A DNA stretch of 64,000 nucleotides from CAYVWB01 sp964455395 (GTDB lineage Bacteria; Desulfobacterota; Desulfovibrionia; Desulfovibrionales; Desulfovibrionaceae): positions 62,001-126,000 of the forward strand of contig CAYVWB010000001.1 in the NCBI GenBank assembly GCA_964455395.1, written 5' to 3'. The notes below the pieces were generated by a model. It saw only the letters and a list, made by a program, of their open reading frames with translations. It had not been told where the DNA came from and ran no database searches. Both the position numbers and the translations under genes were made by a program. Positions 16,362 to 24,242 of the stretch are shown piece after piece; within the stretch, counting starts at the first letter, position 1; each line of letters opens with the position of its first letter.

Positions 16362-19300
16362 GCGACCCCCCCGGCGGGAAGCCGCACCTGTTCGATGCGG
16401 CGCATATCCAGATAGACGATGTGCGCGACCAGATCGCAGCCGGCGGCGTCATCCTCCGCGCGCATGGCGTGCAGCAACCGCAGGTAGCGCCGGGCTTGGA
16501 CGGGGTGGTCGGCCGAGGCGCCGCCTGTCTTGTATTCCAGCACGATATCCGCTTCCGGGAGTTGGACGAGCAGGTCCGGACGGTGCACCGCGCCGTGTTC
16601 GTCCATGATGGCGGCTTCGGGCCAGCCCAGGCGCAACAACCGCGCCATGCCGGGTTCGTTCAGCAGCCAGTGGAGCAGGGGCGCAATGGCCGCGGCGGCC
16701 TCGGCGGGGTCGTGTGCGAAAGCCGCGGGGTCGTGCGGATCGGCGAGACCGCGCAGTCCGGCGCGCAAGGCGCGGGCTACCGCTTCGTCGAAGGGGCCAG
16801 CGTCGTCTTCGGGCCGGAGGTGGGCAAGGCATCGGTGGATGAGCTCGCCGCGGCGGCGCTCCTCGAAGCGTTCCTCTTCCAGCGCGCTGCGGTAGATCTT
16901 CAATGCCGGCAGCCATGCCATGGGCCGATATTCCGGCGAAAGCGTCTCCAGCAAGACGGCTTCGGACGACGGCGCGGCGGCCTCCACATGCGCGTTGCAC
17001 GCTGCCGGCGCGAAGGCCCCGGGCGTGGGCGGCGGCCCGGTCGAGACGATTTCCCCCGTCTCCCAGACAAGGGGCTCGTCGACGCCGTCCTCCGTGTCGT
17101 CCGCCGCATCGTCATCCAGATAAGGGGACAGCAGGTGGCGCAAGGCGCGCAGCATGGGTTGATCGCTTCTCGACAGATCCAGTCCGAAGAACGCGTGGAG
17201 CTCTTCCACCGGCCGCGTCCACGCCACGTAGAGCAGGTGGAGTTGCTCGGCCAACGCCGCGGCCGTGGCCTGTTCGTGCGCGGGACCGGAGGCGGCGTGC
17301 TTGCGCAACAGCACCGGCGGCTGGGTTGCGTCCTCGGCCTCCCAGGCCACGAGCCCCCCCGGCGGGTTGATTTGCAGGCTGTGGAAGGGGACGATGACCA
17401 CGGGGAACTCCAAACCCTTGGATTTATGAATGGTCATGATGCGCACCGCGTCCACGGACTCCGGCAGGGGCGCTTTCTCCTCTTCGCCTTGCGTGCGCCA
17501 ATATTCCAGGAAGGAGGCAGTGGAGACGAAGCCCTCTTCCTCCGCGGCGTAGACCACCTCCAGGAAGCGGCGGATGTAGAGCTCGTCCTGAGGGCGGCGT
17601 TCCAGTATGGCGAATCTGGAGACGGCTTCACGCGTCAGATCGTAGGGGCTCATGAGGCCGGCTTGGGTCATGAAGGGCTTGAAGAGTCGCGCCCATTGCG
17701 TGGGGAAGGCTTCGGCGAAGTCCAGATACAAGGGACGGGCGGAGCGCTCGGCGTGCTGACGCCGGTCAAGCAGAAACGCATGCAGCGCCTCGGCGGGCAA
17801 GCCCATCGCCGGTCCGAAAAGGGCGGGACCGGAGACGCACTCCCAGAAAGCGAGCTCGTCCATGGGGTAGTCCAGAAACGCCAGGAAGGCCTCCAGCTGC
17901 CGCACCACGGGGTGTTCGGCGAGCAGCAGGCTGGACTCCGTGACCACGGGGAAGCCCCATTCGATGCACCAGCCGGCCAGCTCGCGGGCTTGGGGATTGG
18001 TCCGCACCAGCAAGGCGATATCCCCCGGTGGCCGCACGGTGGCAAGTTCGCAAAGCAGGGCCTGCAAGACGTCCTTGAGACGGGCTTCATAGGCGTCGCG
18101 GGTTGCGCCGGGCAGGCGGGTGAGCCGCACTCGGCCGGGGAGCTCGCGTTGAGGCGTCTGAGCAGCGTCCGCGAAGGTCTCGAGTATGGCCGACGCCAGG
18201 CTGTTGCGCGTTGTCGCCGTCAGGTCGGGAGCCATGGCCTCGGCCACGGCGGTCGCCACGTCTGGTTCGGCCAGGCGGCTGAAGAACTCGTTGTTGAAGC
18301 GCACCACCGCGGGGGCGCTGCGCCAGTTGGCGGGGAGCGTCTCCCGGGTGAGGGCTGCGCGGAAGGGCTGCAACAGTGGGTCCAGGGGCGCGCCTTCGAA
18401 GAGGGCGGCTTCACCGCCCCGCCACCCGTAGATGGCTTGTTTGACGTCGCCCACGTAGAGGAAGCCGCCTCCGGTCGCGAGGGACTCGTTGACGAGCGGA
18501 GCGATGGCGTTCCACTGCGCGCGGGAGGTGTCCTGGAATTCATCGATGAGCAGATGCCGCAACCGCAACCCCAGTCGGCAGTACGCTGCGGAGACGCCGT
18601 GGGTCCGGGCGAGGAGCTCCTGCACCAGAACGGGGCCGCGGTCGGCCAACAGCAGGCCCTCGCGTTGTTCCATGGCGCGCAAGCCGGCCGAGAGCGCCGC
18701 CGCGATGTGCGCCATGGGCGCATACGCCAATCCGCTGAGCAGCGCCTGGGCAGCCTGTTTACATTGGCTCCAAGTCGCCTGCAGCGCGGCGTAGAGGTCC
18801 TCCGCCTGCTCGTCCACCATGGCCTTGGAGGCCTTGTTCACGCAGTCGCGGAAGGATTCCTTGGCGATGTACTTGGAATCCTTTGGCATGTCGCCTGGGT
18901 TGAGCGCGAGCTGGCTGTCCAGGAACGTCAGGAAGCGTTTGTCGCAAGCGAGCTTGTGCGTCTCGATGTGCGCGGCCAAGGCGCGGCACGCTGCGCCGTA
19001 AGCGTCGCATGCGGGGAGCAGCAGACGGCGCAGCTGCTCCGGATCGGTGAGGAAAGTGTCCTCGCGGCCGACCTGGAGCTGGAAGGCCTCCGCCAAGCGG
19101 TCGTGGAGGGAGCCGTAGGGGAGGAATCCGCCGGGGTCGTCGTAGAGGAGCAAGGCCTCCGCTGCGGCTTCCAGCATGGCGCGTGCATGGACATCGCCGC
19201 GGCGGGCTGCGGTCGTGAGCGCGTCGTAGAGCGGATCGTAGAGAGCGTCGGGATCGAAGACGGGTTCGAAGTCCGGCGGCAATTGGAGCTCCAGCGCAGC

Positions 19301-19696
19301 GAGGCGTAGGATGGCGTGGAGCTGGCTGTCGATGGTGCGGATGCTCAAGAGGGTGAGGTCGCGCAGCAAACGCTCCAGCCAGCGCTCGGCTTGCTGTGGG
19401 GTGAAGCACGCTGCGGGGTGGTGGGGCGCACGCGTCTTGGGGAGGTCCAGAGCGCGTTGCTTCAGCGCAGCGATGGCGCGGGTCTTCATCTCCTGGGCGG
19501 CGGCGTGGGTGAAAGTCAGGCCGACGATTTCGCCCCAGCCGTGGCCGCCGCTGCTTCCGCTGTTTCCGCTGCTTCCGCTGTTGCCGCAGACGGGGGGGGC
19601 CGGGGCGGCGTCGCTTGCGGCCAAGGCGCAGAGGAACCGGCTGGTGAGCGCATACGTCTTGCCGGAGCCCGCGGAAGCCTTGATGATGGAGAACAT
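16358..19696 (-). CDS. addA: AddA-like UvrD-family helicase-nuclease
   Basis: A 1112-residue superfamily 1 helicase with a C-terminal nuclease domain. GSGKT of Walker A is at residues 10-14; helicase motif II is LLIDEFQDTS near 382; YVGDVKQAIYGWRGG (motif III) and VDAVRIMTIHKSKGLEFPVV (motif V) follow in order. Near residue 1050, DIVLEYKTGG marks the PD-(D/E)XK nuclease, although the overall layout is a little shorter than Bacillus AddA (about 1230). It forms the ATP-driven partner of AddB in end resection. An unusual Gly/Ser/Asn-rich insertion sits near residue 40, just before motif Ia (VGLTFTHAAAQEM). Confidence 0.87.
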   Translation of the reverse strand: MFSIIKASAGSGKTYALTSRFLCALAASDAAPAPPVCGNSGSSGNSGSSGGHGWGEIVGLTFTHAAAQEMKTRAIAALKQRALDLPKTRAPHHPAACFTPQQAERWLERLLRDLTLLSIRTIDSQLHAILRLAALELQLPPDFEPVFDPDALYDPLYDALTTAARRGDVHARAMLEAAAEALLLYDDPGGFLPYGSLHDRLAEAFQLQVGREDTFLTDPEQLRRLLLPACDAYGAACRALAAHIETHKLACDKRFLTFLDSQLALNPGDMPKDSKYIAKESFRDCVNKASKAMVDEQAEDLYAALQATWSQCKQAAQALLSGLAYAPMAHIAAALSAGLRAMEQREGLLLADRGPVLVQELLARTHGVSAAYCRLGLRLRHLLIDEFQDTSRAQWNAIAPLVNESLATGGGFLYVGDVKQAIYGWRGGEAALFEGAPLDPLLQPFRAALTRETLPANWRSAPAVVRFNNEFFSRLAEPDVATAVAEAMAPDLTATTRNSLASAILETFADAAQTPQRELPGRVRLTRLPGATRDAYEARLKDVLQALLCELATVRPPGDIALLVRTNPQARELAGWCIEWGFPVVTESSLLLAEHPVVRQLEAFLAFLDYPMDELAFWECVSGPALFGPAMGLPAEALHAFLLDRRQHAERSARPLYLDFAEAFPTQWARLFKPFMTQAGLMSPYDLTREAVSRFAILERRPQDELYIRRFLEVVYAAEEEGFVSTASFLEYWRTQGEEEKAPLPESVDAVRIMTIHKSKGLEFPVVIVPFHSLQINPPGGLVAWEAEDATQPPVLLRKHAASGPAHEQATAAALAEQLHLLYVAWTRPVEELHAFFGLDLSRSDQPMLRALRHLLSPYLDDDAADDTEDGVDEPLVWETGEIVSTGPPPTPGAFAPAACNAHVEAAAPSSEAVLLETLSPEYRPMAWLPALKIYRSALEEERFEERRRGELIHRCLAHLRPEDDAGPFDEAVARALRAGLRGLADPHDPAAFAHDPAEAAAAIAPLLHWLLNEPGMARLLRLGWPEAAIMDEHGAVHRPDLLVQLPEADIVLEYKTGGASADHPVQARRYLRLLHAMRAEDDAAGCDLVAHIVYLDMRRIEQVRLPAGGVA
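19546..19587 (-). repeat. Gly/Ser/Asn-encoding 9-bp repeats inside addA
   Basis: On the coding strand, repeated units of the type GGAAGCAGC and GGAAACAGC encode GSS/GNS tripeptides near residues 40-55 of AddA, in a loop between Walker A and motif Ia. The repeat is in frame, so length changes would be tolerated. Confidence 0.65.
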
Positions 19697-19877
19697 TGGT
19701 CGAAGTGGAGGACTATACGTGAGGTTGGATGAATGAAGCGTGCTGCGTATGGCTTGGTCTTAGCACAGAACCGTCGCTTGCCCAAGCGCCTTTTTCGTGG
19801 CAGGCGTTGCACTTGACAGCGGAGTCATGGTACGTTTCGGCGGATGCGCACGTGTATTGGCCGGAGGGCCGGGTAGG

Positions 19878-21038
19878 GTGTCAGTTCAGGTCATAATCGT
19901 TGCGGAACGCGAGGAAGCCAAACAACTGCTGGGTGAATTGTCGTCCATTGGCGGGTCCTTGCTGGCCATGCGCGCTGCGGACAACGTGGCGGAAGCGCTC
20001 CAGATGGACGCCGCCTCCCCCACCGATCTCATCGTGCTGGACGCCCGGGGCGACCACGGCGAACTGTTGGTGAAGGAAGCGCGGGTGCGCTTTTCCGATG
20101 CAGCGCTCGCCGCCGTGACCGACAGGGACACCGCCGACGCCAGACGGCGTGAGACGGAGTTGTTCCTCCAGGCTGGCGCGCGCTACGTGCTGACGCGCTC
20201 CCATTTGGTGACGGACATGCTGAAAACCCTGGCCGCCATGGCTGCGGAGCGCACCCGCATGTCCGCCGCCTTGCGCCGGGTGCGCGCTGGCGACGGCGCT
20301 GCGCAAGACGCCCTGCTCGGCGCGCGTGAGCCACGCCAGCATGGTGTGAGCGGACTCTCCGCGCAGATGAGCCGCTTCGATCGACTCGACCGGTTCGACC
20401 CGCTCGATCAGGTGGCCTCCATGGAGAGGACAACGCCGTCGGCGGCGTCCGTGCAGACAAAGCAGGCGACCCCGGAGCTCGATGACGCAGAGAACGCCAG
20501 CAGTGGCGACGACGCGCAGCGGGGTCAAGCGACTCGTGCGGGAGAGCCGCCGGCCGCAGCGCTTCCCGACGCCATGTCCGAAGCGCGCCGCCACAGCGAC
20601 GAACCCGCCCCCCTGAAGGAGCGCGCACCCGACTATTTCGAACAACGCGCGCGGCGGTTCTTGGACCTCATGGAGCTCAGCATGGAGCGGCAGATGTACC
20701 GGGTGGATCACAATATTGGACCCTCCCTGAAAGGCCTTGCGGAGGAGATGAGCCAACGCCTGGCCGGCCCACGCGACCTGGTGACCCTCTACACCGACGC
20801 TCTGGCCATGAAACGACGCGGCGTCGCGCCTTCGCAGTACAAGGCCTACGCGCACGAGGGGCGCTTGCTTCTTCTGGAGATGATGGGCTATCTGGTCTCC
20901 TGCTACAGACGGTGGCGGCTCGAAGGCCTTGCCGCCGAAACACGCCGCGCCGGGGATTCGCCAACGCCCGCGGCGAGCGCCGCCCACAACGACGCCCACA
21001 ACGACGCGCACGCCGGCGGCCACGGGGAACAGCAATGA
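19878..21038 (+). CDS. KaiA-like protein (pseudo-receiver plus C-terminal helical domain)
   Basis: GTG 19878 is preceded by GGAGGG and gives 386 residues; ATG at 19797 or 19827 are in-frame alternatives. Residues 1-125 look like a degenerate receiver. DLIVLDARGD keeps an Asp at the acceptor position (55), but the acidic pair at the start is missing (VIIVAERE) and the terminal KP is replaced (YVLTRS). Residues 130-250 are a low-complexity linker. Residues about 253-350 are all helical, with RFLDLMELSMERQMYRV, RDLVTLYTDALAMKRRG and GRLLLLEMMGYLVSCYRRW. From memory this parallels the C-terminal KaiC-binding bundle of cyanobacterial KaiA, which ends in a similar YRLTLIDVIAHL..MYRR helix. The gene overlaps kaiB by ATGA. 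KaiA identity is inferred from architecture and position. An unrelated regulator fused to a helical domain is possible. Confidence 0.65.
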   Translation: MSVQVIIVAEREEAKQLLGELSSIGGSLLAMRAADNVAEALQMDAASPTDLIVLDARGDHGELLVKEARVRFSDAALAAVTDRDTADARRRETELFLQAGARYVLTRSHLVTDMLKTLAAMAAERTRMSAALRRVRAGDGAAQDALLGAREPRQHGVSGLSAQMSRFDRLDRFDPLDQVASMERTTPSAASVQTKQATPELDDAENASSGDDAQRGQATRAGEPPAAALPDAMSEARRHSDEPAPLKERAPDYFEQRARRFLDLMELSMERQMYRVDHNIGPSLKGLAEEMSQRLAGPRDLVTLYTDALAMKRRGVAPSQYKAYAHEGRLLLLEMMGYLVSCYRRWRLEGLAAETRRAGDSPTPAASAAHNDAHNDAHAGGHGEQQ

Positions 21039-21334
21039 CTGAGTTCACACGATACGAGCTGAAATTGTACATCACAGGCCGCACGCCGCGCTCCGAACGC
21101 GCTGTCTGGAACTTGCACCAGATCTGTCAGGAAGAGCTCAAAGACAACTGCGACGTGGAGATCATCGACGTGCTGGAGCGACCCCAGCTCGCCGAGGATG
21201 AAAAGATCATGGCAACGCCCACGCTCATCAAACGCGTCCCGCCGCCGTTCCGACGCATCATCGGCGACCTCTCGGACCGTGACAAAGTGCTGGCTGGTTT
21301 GGATATTTATACAGAAACAAAGGACGTGGCATGA
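21035..21334 (+). CDS. kaiB: Circadian clock protein KaiB
   Basis: The 99-residue product is a full-length KaiB, the thioredoxin-like fold-switching partner of KaiC. Hallmarks are LKLYITGRTPRSERAV at the start, NLHQICQEEL, IIDVLERPQLAEDEKIMATPTL and PPPFRRIIGDLSDRDKVLAGLDIY. The protein ends soon after the final motif, as in KaiB rather than the longer SasA sensory domain. It is flanked by ATGA overlaps on both sides, so it is translated as part of a KaiA-like/KaiB/KaiC unit. In cyanobacteria KaiB binds the KaiC CI ring and sequesters KaiA. Confidence 0.95.
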   Translation: MTEFTRYELKLYITGRTPRSERAVWNLHQICQEELKDNCDVEIIDVLERPQLAEDEKIMATPTLIKRVPPPFRRIIGDLSDRDKVLAGLDIYTETKDVA

Positions 21335-22848
21335 GCGATTCGGTAGCCTCTTCCGGCCTCGCCAAACTGCCCACGGGCATCCCCGGCTTCGACGCCATCA
21401 GTCGCGGCGGGCTCCCTGTAGGCCGCGCCACCCTCCTCGCTGGCGCTGCAGGCAGCGCCAAGACCGTTTTTTCCTGCCAGTTCCTCGCACGCGGCGTCCA
21501 AGAAGGCGTGGGAGCCGGCGTCTTCGTCACGTTCGAGGAATCCGCAGAGGATATCCGCGCCAACATGCACGGCTTCGGCTGGGACATCGCCGCCTGGGAG
21601 AAAGCCGGCGCCTGGGCTTTCGTGGACGCTTCCCCCTCTCCGGAGGAAACCCTTCAGCAAGCCGGCGGATTCGACCTCGGCGCCTTGCTGGCGCGCATCG
21701 AACACGCTGTCAGGAAAGTCGGCGCGGACCGCGTCGTCATGGATTCCCTCGGCGCCGTCTTCGCGCAGTTCGAGGACCACACCGTGGTCCGGCATGAGCT
21801 TTTCCGCATCGTCCACGCCATGAAGCGGCTCGGCGTCACCTGTTTGATGACAGCTGAACGCGTTCATGAAGACGGCCCCGTCACCCGCCTCGGCGTGGAG
21901 GAGTTCGTCACGGACAACGTCATCATCCTTCGCAACGTTCTGGAGGAGGAGAAGCGTCGCCGCACCATCGAGATCCTCAAGTTCCGCGGCGCCGCGCATC
22001 AGAAAGGGGAGTTCCCCTTCACCGTGCAAGGCGGCGAAGGCGTCATCATCCTCCCCCTTTCCTCCATGGAGCTGGAGCAGAAGTCCTCCTCCGTGCGCGT
22101 CCACTCCGGCTGCGACGCCTTGGACGAGATGTGCGGCGGGGGCTTCTTCCGCGACTCCGTCATCCTTGTCTCCGGCGCCACGGGCACAGGCAAGACCCTG
22201 GTGACCACCCAGTTCGCCGCCGCCGGCGCCGAGCGCGGCGAACGCTGCTTGCTCTTCGCTTTCGAGGAGAGCCGCGAACAGCTGGCCCGCAACGCCGAAG
22301 GCTGGGGCGTGGACTACGCCACCCTGGAGCAGGAGGGCTTCCTGAAGGTGATCTGCACCTACCCGGAGACCATGAGCCTGGAAGACCATCTGCTGCATAT
22401 CAAACAGAGCGTCGATGAATTCCAGCCCCAGCGCGTGGCCGTGGACTCCCTCTCCGCGCTGGAGCGCGTCTCCACCCTCAAAGGCTTCCGCGAGTTCGTG
22501 CTGGGCTTCACCTCGTTCATCAAGGACCGGCAGATCGTCTCCCTCTTCACCTCCACCACGGCCAATCTCATGGGCCAGTCCTCCATCACGGAGACCCACA
22601 TCTCCACCATCACGGACAGCATCATCCTGCTGCGCTATGTGGAACTGCTCGGCGAGATGCGCCGCGGCGTCACCGTGCTGAAGATGCGCGGCTCCATGCA
22701 CGACAAGCAGATACGCGAGTTCACCATCGATTCGAAAGGGATGCATATTGGCAAGGCGTTCAGGAACGTCTCCGGCATCATCTCCGGATCGCCCGTCTAC
22801 ATCACCGAAGGGGAAGTCAGCCGCATCGGCTCCATGTTCACGGAGTAG
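21331..22848 (+). CDS. kaiC: Circadian clock ATPase/kinase KaiC
   Basis: A complete 505-residue double-domain KaiC. CI contains GAAGSAKT at 38-45 and Glu69-Glu70 (TFEES). CII contains GATGTGKT at 282-289 and Glu312-Glu313 (AFEES). The autophosphorylation site is conserved: ITETHISTITDS places Ser425 and Thr426 where Synechococcus has Ser431 and Thr432, and Thr420 matches Thr426 there. ISGSP and a C-terminal tail follow, about eight residues shorter than in Synechococcus. CII looks fully able to phosphorylate. The CI P-loop has Ala in place of the usual Gly before Lys, so its ATPase may differ. It shares an ATGA overlap with kaiB. A role in timing or stress control is inferred; no SasA, CikA or RpaA homologue is in the window. 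Confidence 0.93.
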   Translation: MSDSVASSGLAKLPTGIPGFDAISRGGLPVGRATLLAGAAGSAKTVFSCQFLARGVQEGVGAGVFVTFEESAEDIRANMHGFGWDIAAWEKAGAWAFVDASPSPEETLQQAGGFDLGALLARIEHAVRKVGADRVVMDSLGAVFAQFEDHTVVRHELFRIVHAMKRLGVTCLMTAERVHEDGPVTRLGVEEFVTDNVIILRNVLEEEKRRRTIEILKFRGAAHQKGEFPFTVQGGEGVIILPLSSMELEQKSSSVRVHSGCDALDEMCGGGFFRDSVILVSGATGTGKTLVTTQFAAAGAERGERCLLFAFEESREQLARNAEGWGVDYATLEQEGFLKVICTYPETMSLEDHLLHIKQSVDEFQPQRVAVDSLSALERVSTLKGFREFVLGFTSFIKDRQIVSLFTSTTANLMGQSSITETHISTITDSIILLRYVELLGEMRRGVTVLKMRGSMHDKQIREFTIDSKGMHIGKAFRNVSGIISGSPVYITEGEVSRIGSMFTE

Positions 22849-22876
22849 CAGACATCTCCCCGTCCACACCAGGCGC

Positions 22877-22915
22877 GCCGCATGCTGCGCCGGCCGCCTG
22901 GACGCGGCATGCGGC
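22877..22915. terminator. Inverted repeat between convergent kaiC and acyltransferase genes
   Basis: GCCGCATGC at 22877-22885 pairs perfectly with GCATGCGGC at 22907-22915 across a 21-base loop. Its place between two converging genes suggests a shared terminator or mRNA end, but there is no T run. Confidence 0.3.
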
Positions 22916-22980
22916 CGTGCACGGGCCGACGGCGGCGCCGTCCGTCGCCTGCCCGCCCAGCAGCCGCGGGGCTTGCGTTC

Positions 22981-24120
22981 TCATTCCGTCGGGGGAATCG
23001 CCTTGCGGTAGATGCGCCACGTCTTGTAGATCTCCGCGCGGAAGAAGCTGAATGCGCGCATGGTGGGGCGGTTGGTCTCCACGATGAGCGAACAGTCCCA
23101 GTTCGTCAGATTGAACTTCAAAAATTGCAGGTAGATGGACATCATCAGCGCCAAGTGCAGCCGACGACCCTGGTGTTCGCGCCGCACGCCCATGATGAGG
23201 CTGCGCACCCGCTTGGGCGTCTTGAAACGGGCCTCCCAGTAGAGCCGCGCCACGCCCCACGGAGTCAACCGCCCGTTCATCCGCTGCAGTTGGGGGGTGA
23301 TGTCCGGCACGTTGATGAGGTAGCCCACCAGCTTGTCGTCCTTGTCATAAACGGCGCGCATCAGCTCAGGCCGGAGCAGGGGTTTGAGCTCCTTGAGGAT
23401 GCGCTTGAACTCCGCCGTGGTGAAAGGCACATGGCCCCAGTTGGGCTCCCACGCTTCGTTGAAGAGCTGCCGCGCTTCGTCTGCGCGCCCGATGAGCTCT
23501 TTGGCCGTGGGCATGCGCATGGTGAATTGGCTCTCGCGCATGATCTTGTCGATGCGTTCCTGGAAGCCTTGCGCGATCTCGTAGGTGGGGGTGCCGCCAT
23601 AGCCGTACCAGTCCACGGCTTTTTCGAATCCGTAGTTCTCCACAAGTTTTTGGTAATATGGAGGATTGTAGGTCTGCAGGATGGCCGGGATGGTGTCGAA
23701 CCCGTCGATGAGCAGCCCCACTTCGTCATAGATGGCGAAACCCAGGGGCCCCAGAATCGCCGTCTTCCCTTGCGACCGCAACCAACCCTCGGCGGCGCCG
23801 AAAAGACTGTCGGCCACGGCTTGGTCCTCCACACACTCGAAGAAACCGAAAAAGCCCTCACCCTCGCCGTGTAACTCCTCGTGTCGGGGGTTGATGTGCG
23901 CCGTGAGCCGCCCGGCGACGGCGCCGTCCTTATAGGCAAGGAAGTATTGCGCCTCCCCGTACTCATGGAAGGGACCGCGTCGGGGATCGAAGACTTCGCG
24001 CTGGACGATGTTCAACGGCGGACACCAGATGGGATTGCCGGCCTGAGCCGCCCACGGCGCGCGCAGAAAATCCTTCATGGCCTTGTCGGTATAGCCGACG
24101 GGGATGACTTCGATGCTCAC
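22981..24120 (-). CDS. GNAT-like acyltransferase-fold protein
   Basis: GTG 24120, preceded by AAGGAG, gives 379 residues beginning VSIEVIPVGYTDKAMKDFL. The protein resembles a large family of bacterial proteins with two GNAT-like halves. An N-terminal DFLRAPW..IWCPPLNIVQREVFDPRRGPFHE segment precedes YFLAYKDGAVAGRLTAHIN. A second half has RAVYDKDDKLVGYLINVPD, GVRREHQGRRLHLALMMS (the acetyl-CoA binding-loop position), and LIVETNRPTMRAFSFF. Acceptor substrate is unknown; members are often annotated as hypothetical N-acetyltransferases. It is transcribed toward kaiC and is not part of that operon. Confidence 0.72.
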   Translation of the reverse strand: MSIEVIPVGYTDKAMKDFLRAPWAAQAGNPIWCPPLNIVQREVFDPRRGPFHEYGEAQYFLAYKDGAVAGRLTAHINPRHEELHGEGEGFFGFFECVEDQAVADSLFGAAEGWLRSQGKTAILGPLGFAIYDEVGLLIDGFDTIPAILQTYNPPYYQKLVENYGFEKAVDWYGYGGTPTYEIAQGFQERIDKIMRESQFTMRMPTAKELIGRADEARQLFNEAWEPNWGHVPFTTAEFKRILKELKPLLRPELMRAVYDKDDKLVGYLINVPDITPQLQRMNGRLTPWGVARLYWEARFKTPKRVRSLIMGVRREHQGRRLHLALMMSIYLQFLKFNLTNWDCSLIVETNRPTMRAFSFFRAEIYKTWRIYRKAIPPTE

Positions 24121-24242
24121 GGATGTCTCCTTGAGGGGGTGGATGGATGGCAAGCTACGTCCTTGCCCGAAGCAAGGCAAGCGCGCATTCGATCCTCGCT
24201 GCGCCGGCCTGTTCGATCAGGTGCGCCGCTGCGTCGTCCGTG

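Noticed and set aside
16421..19309. Long plus-strand open frame of 962 codons opposite addA
   Set aside because: It is antisense to addA, whose helicase and nuclease motifs are unmistakable. In GC-rich DNA the strand opposite a long gene is often open; no recognisable motif or binding site was seen.
19791..19816. Possible sigma-54 promoter before the KaiA-like gene (TGGCAGGCGTTGCAC)
   Set aside because: The GG and GC elements are eight rather than ten bases apart, so it does not meet the -24/-12 spacing.
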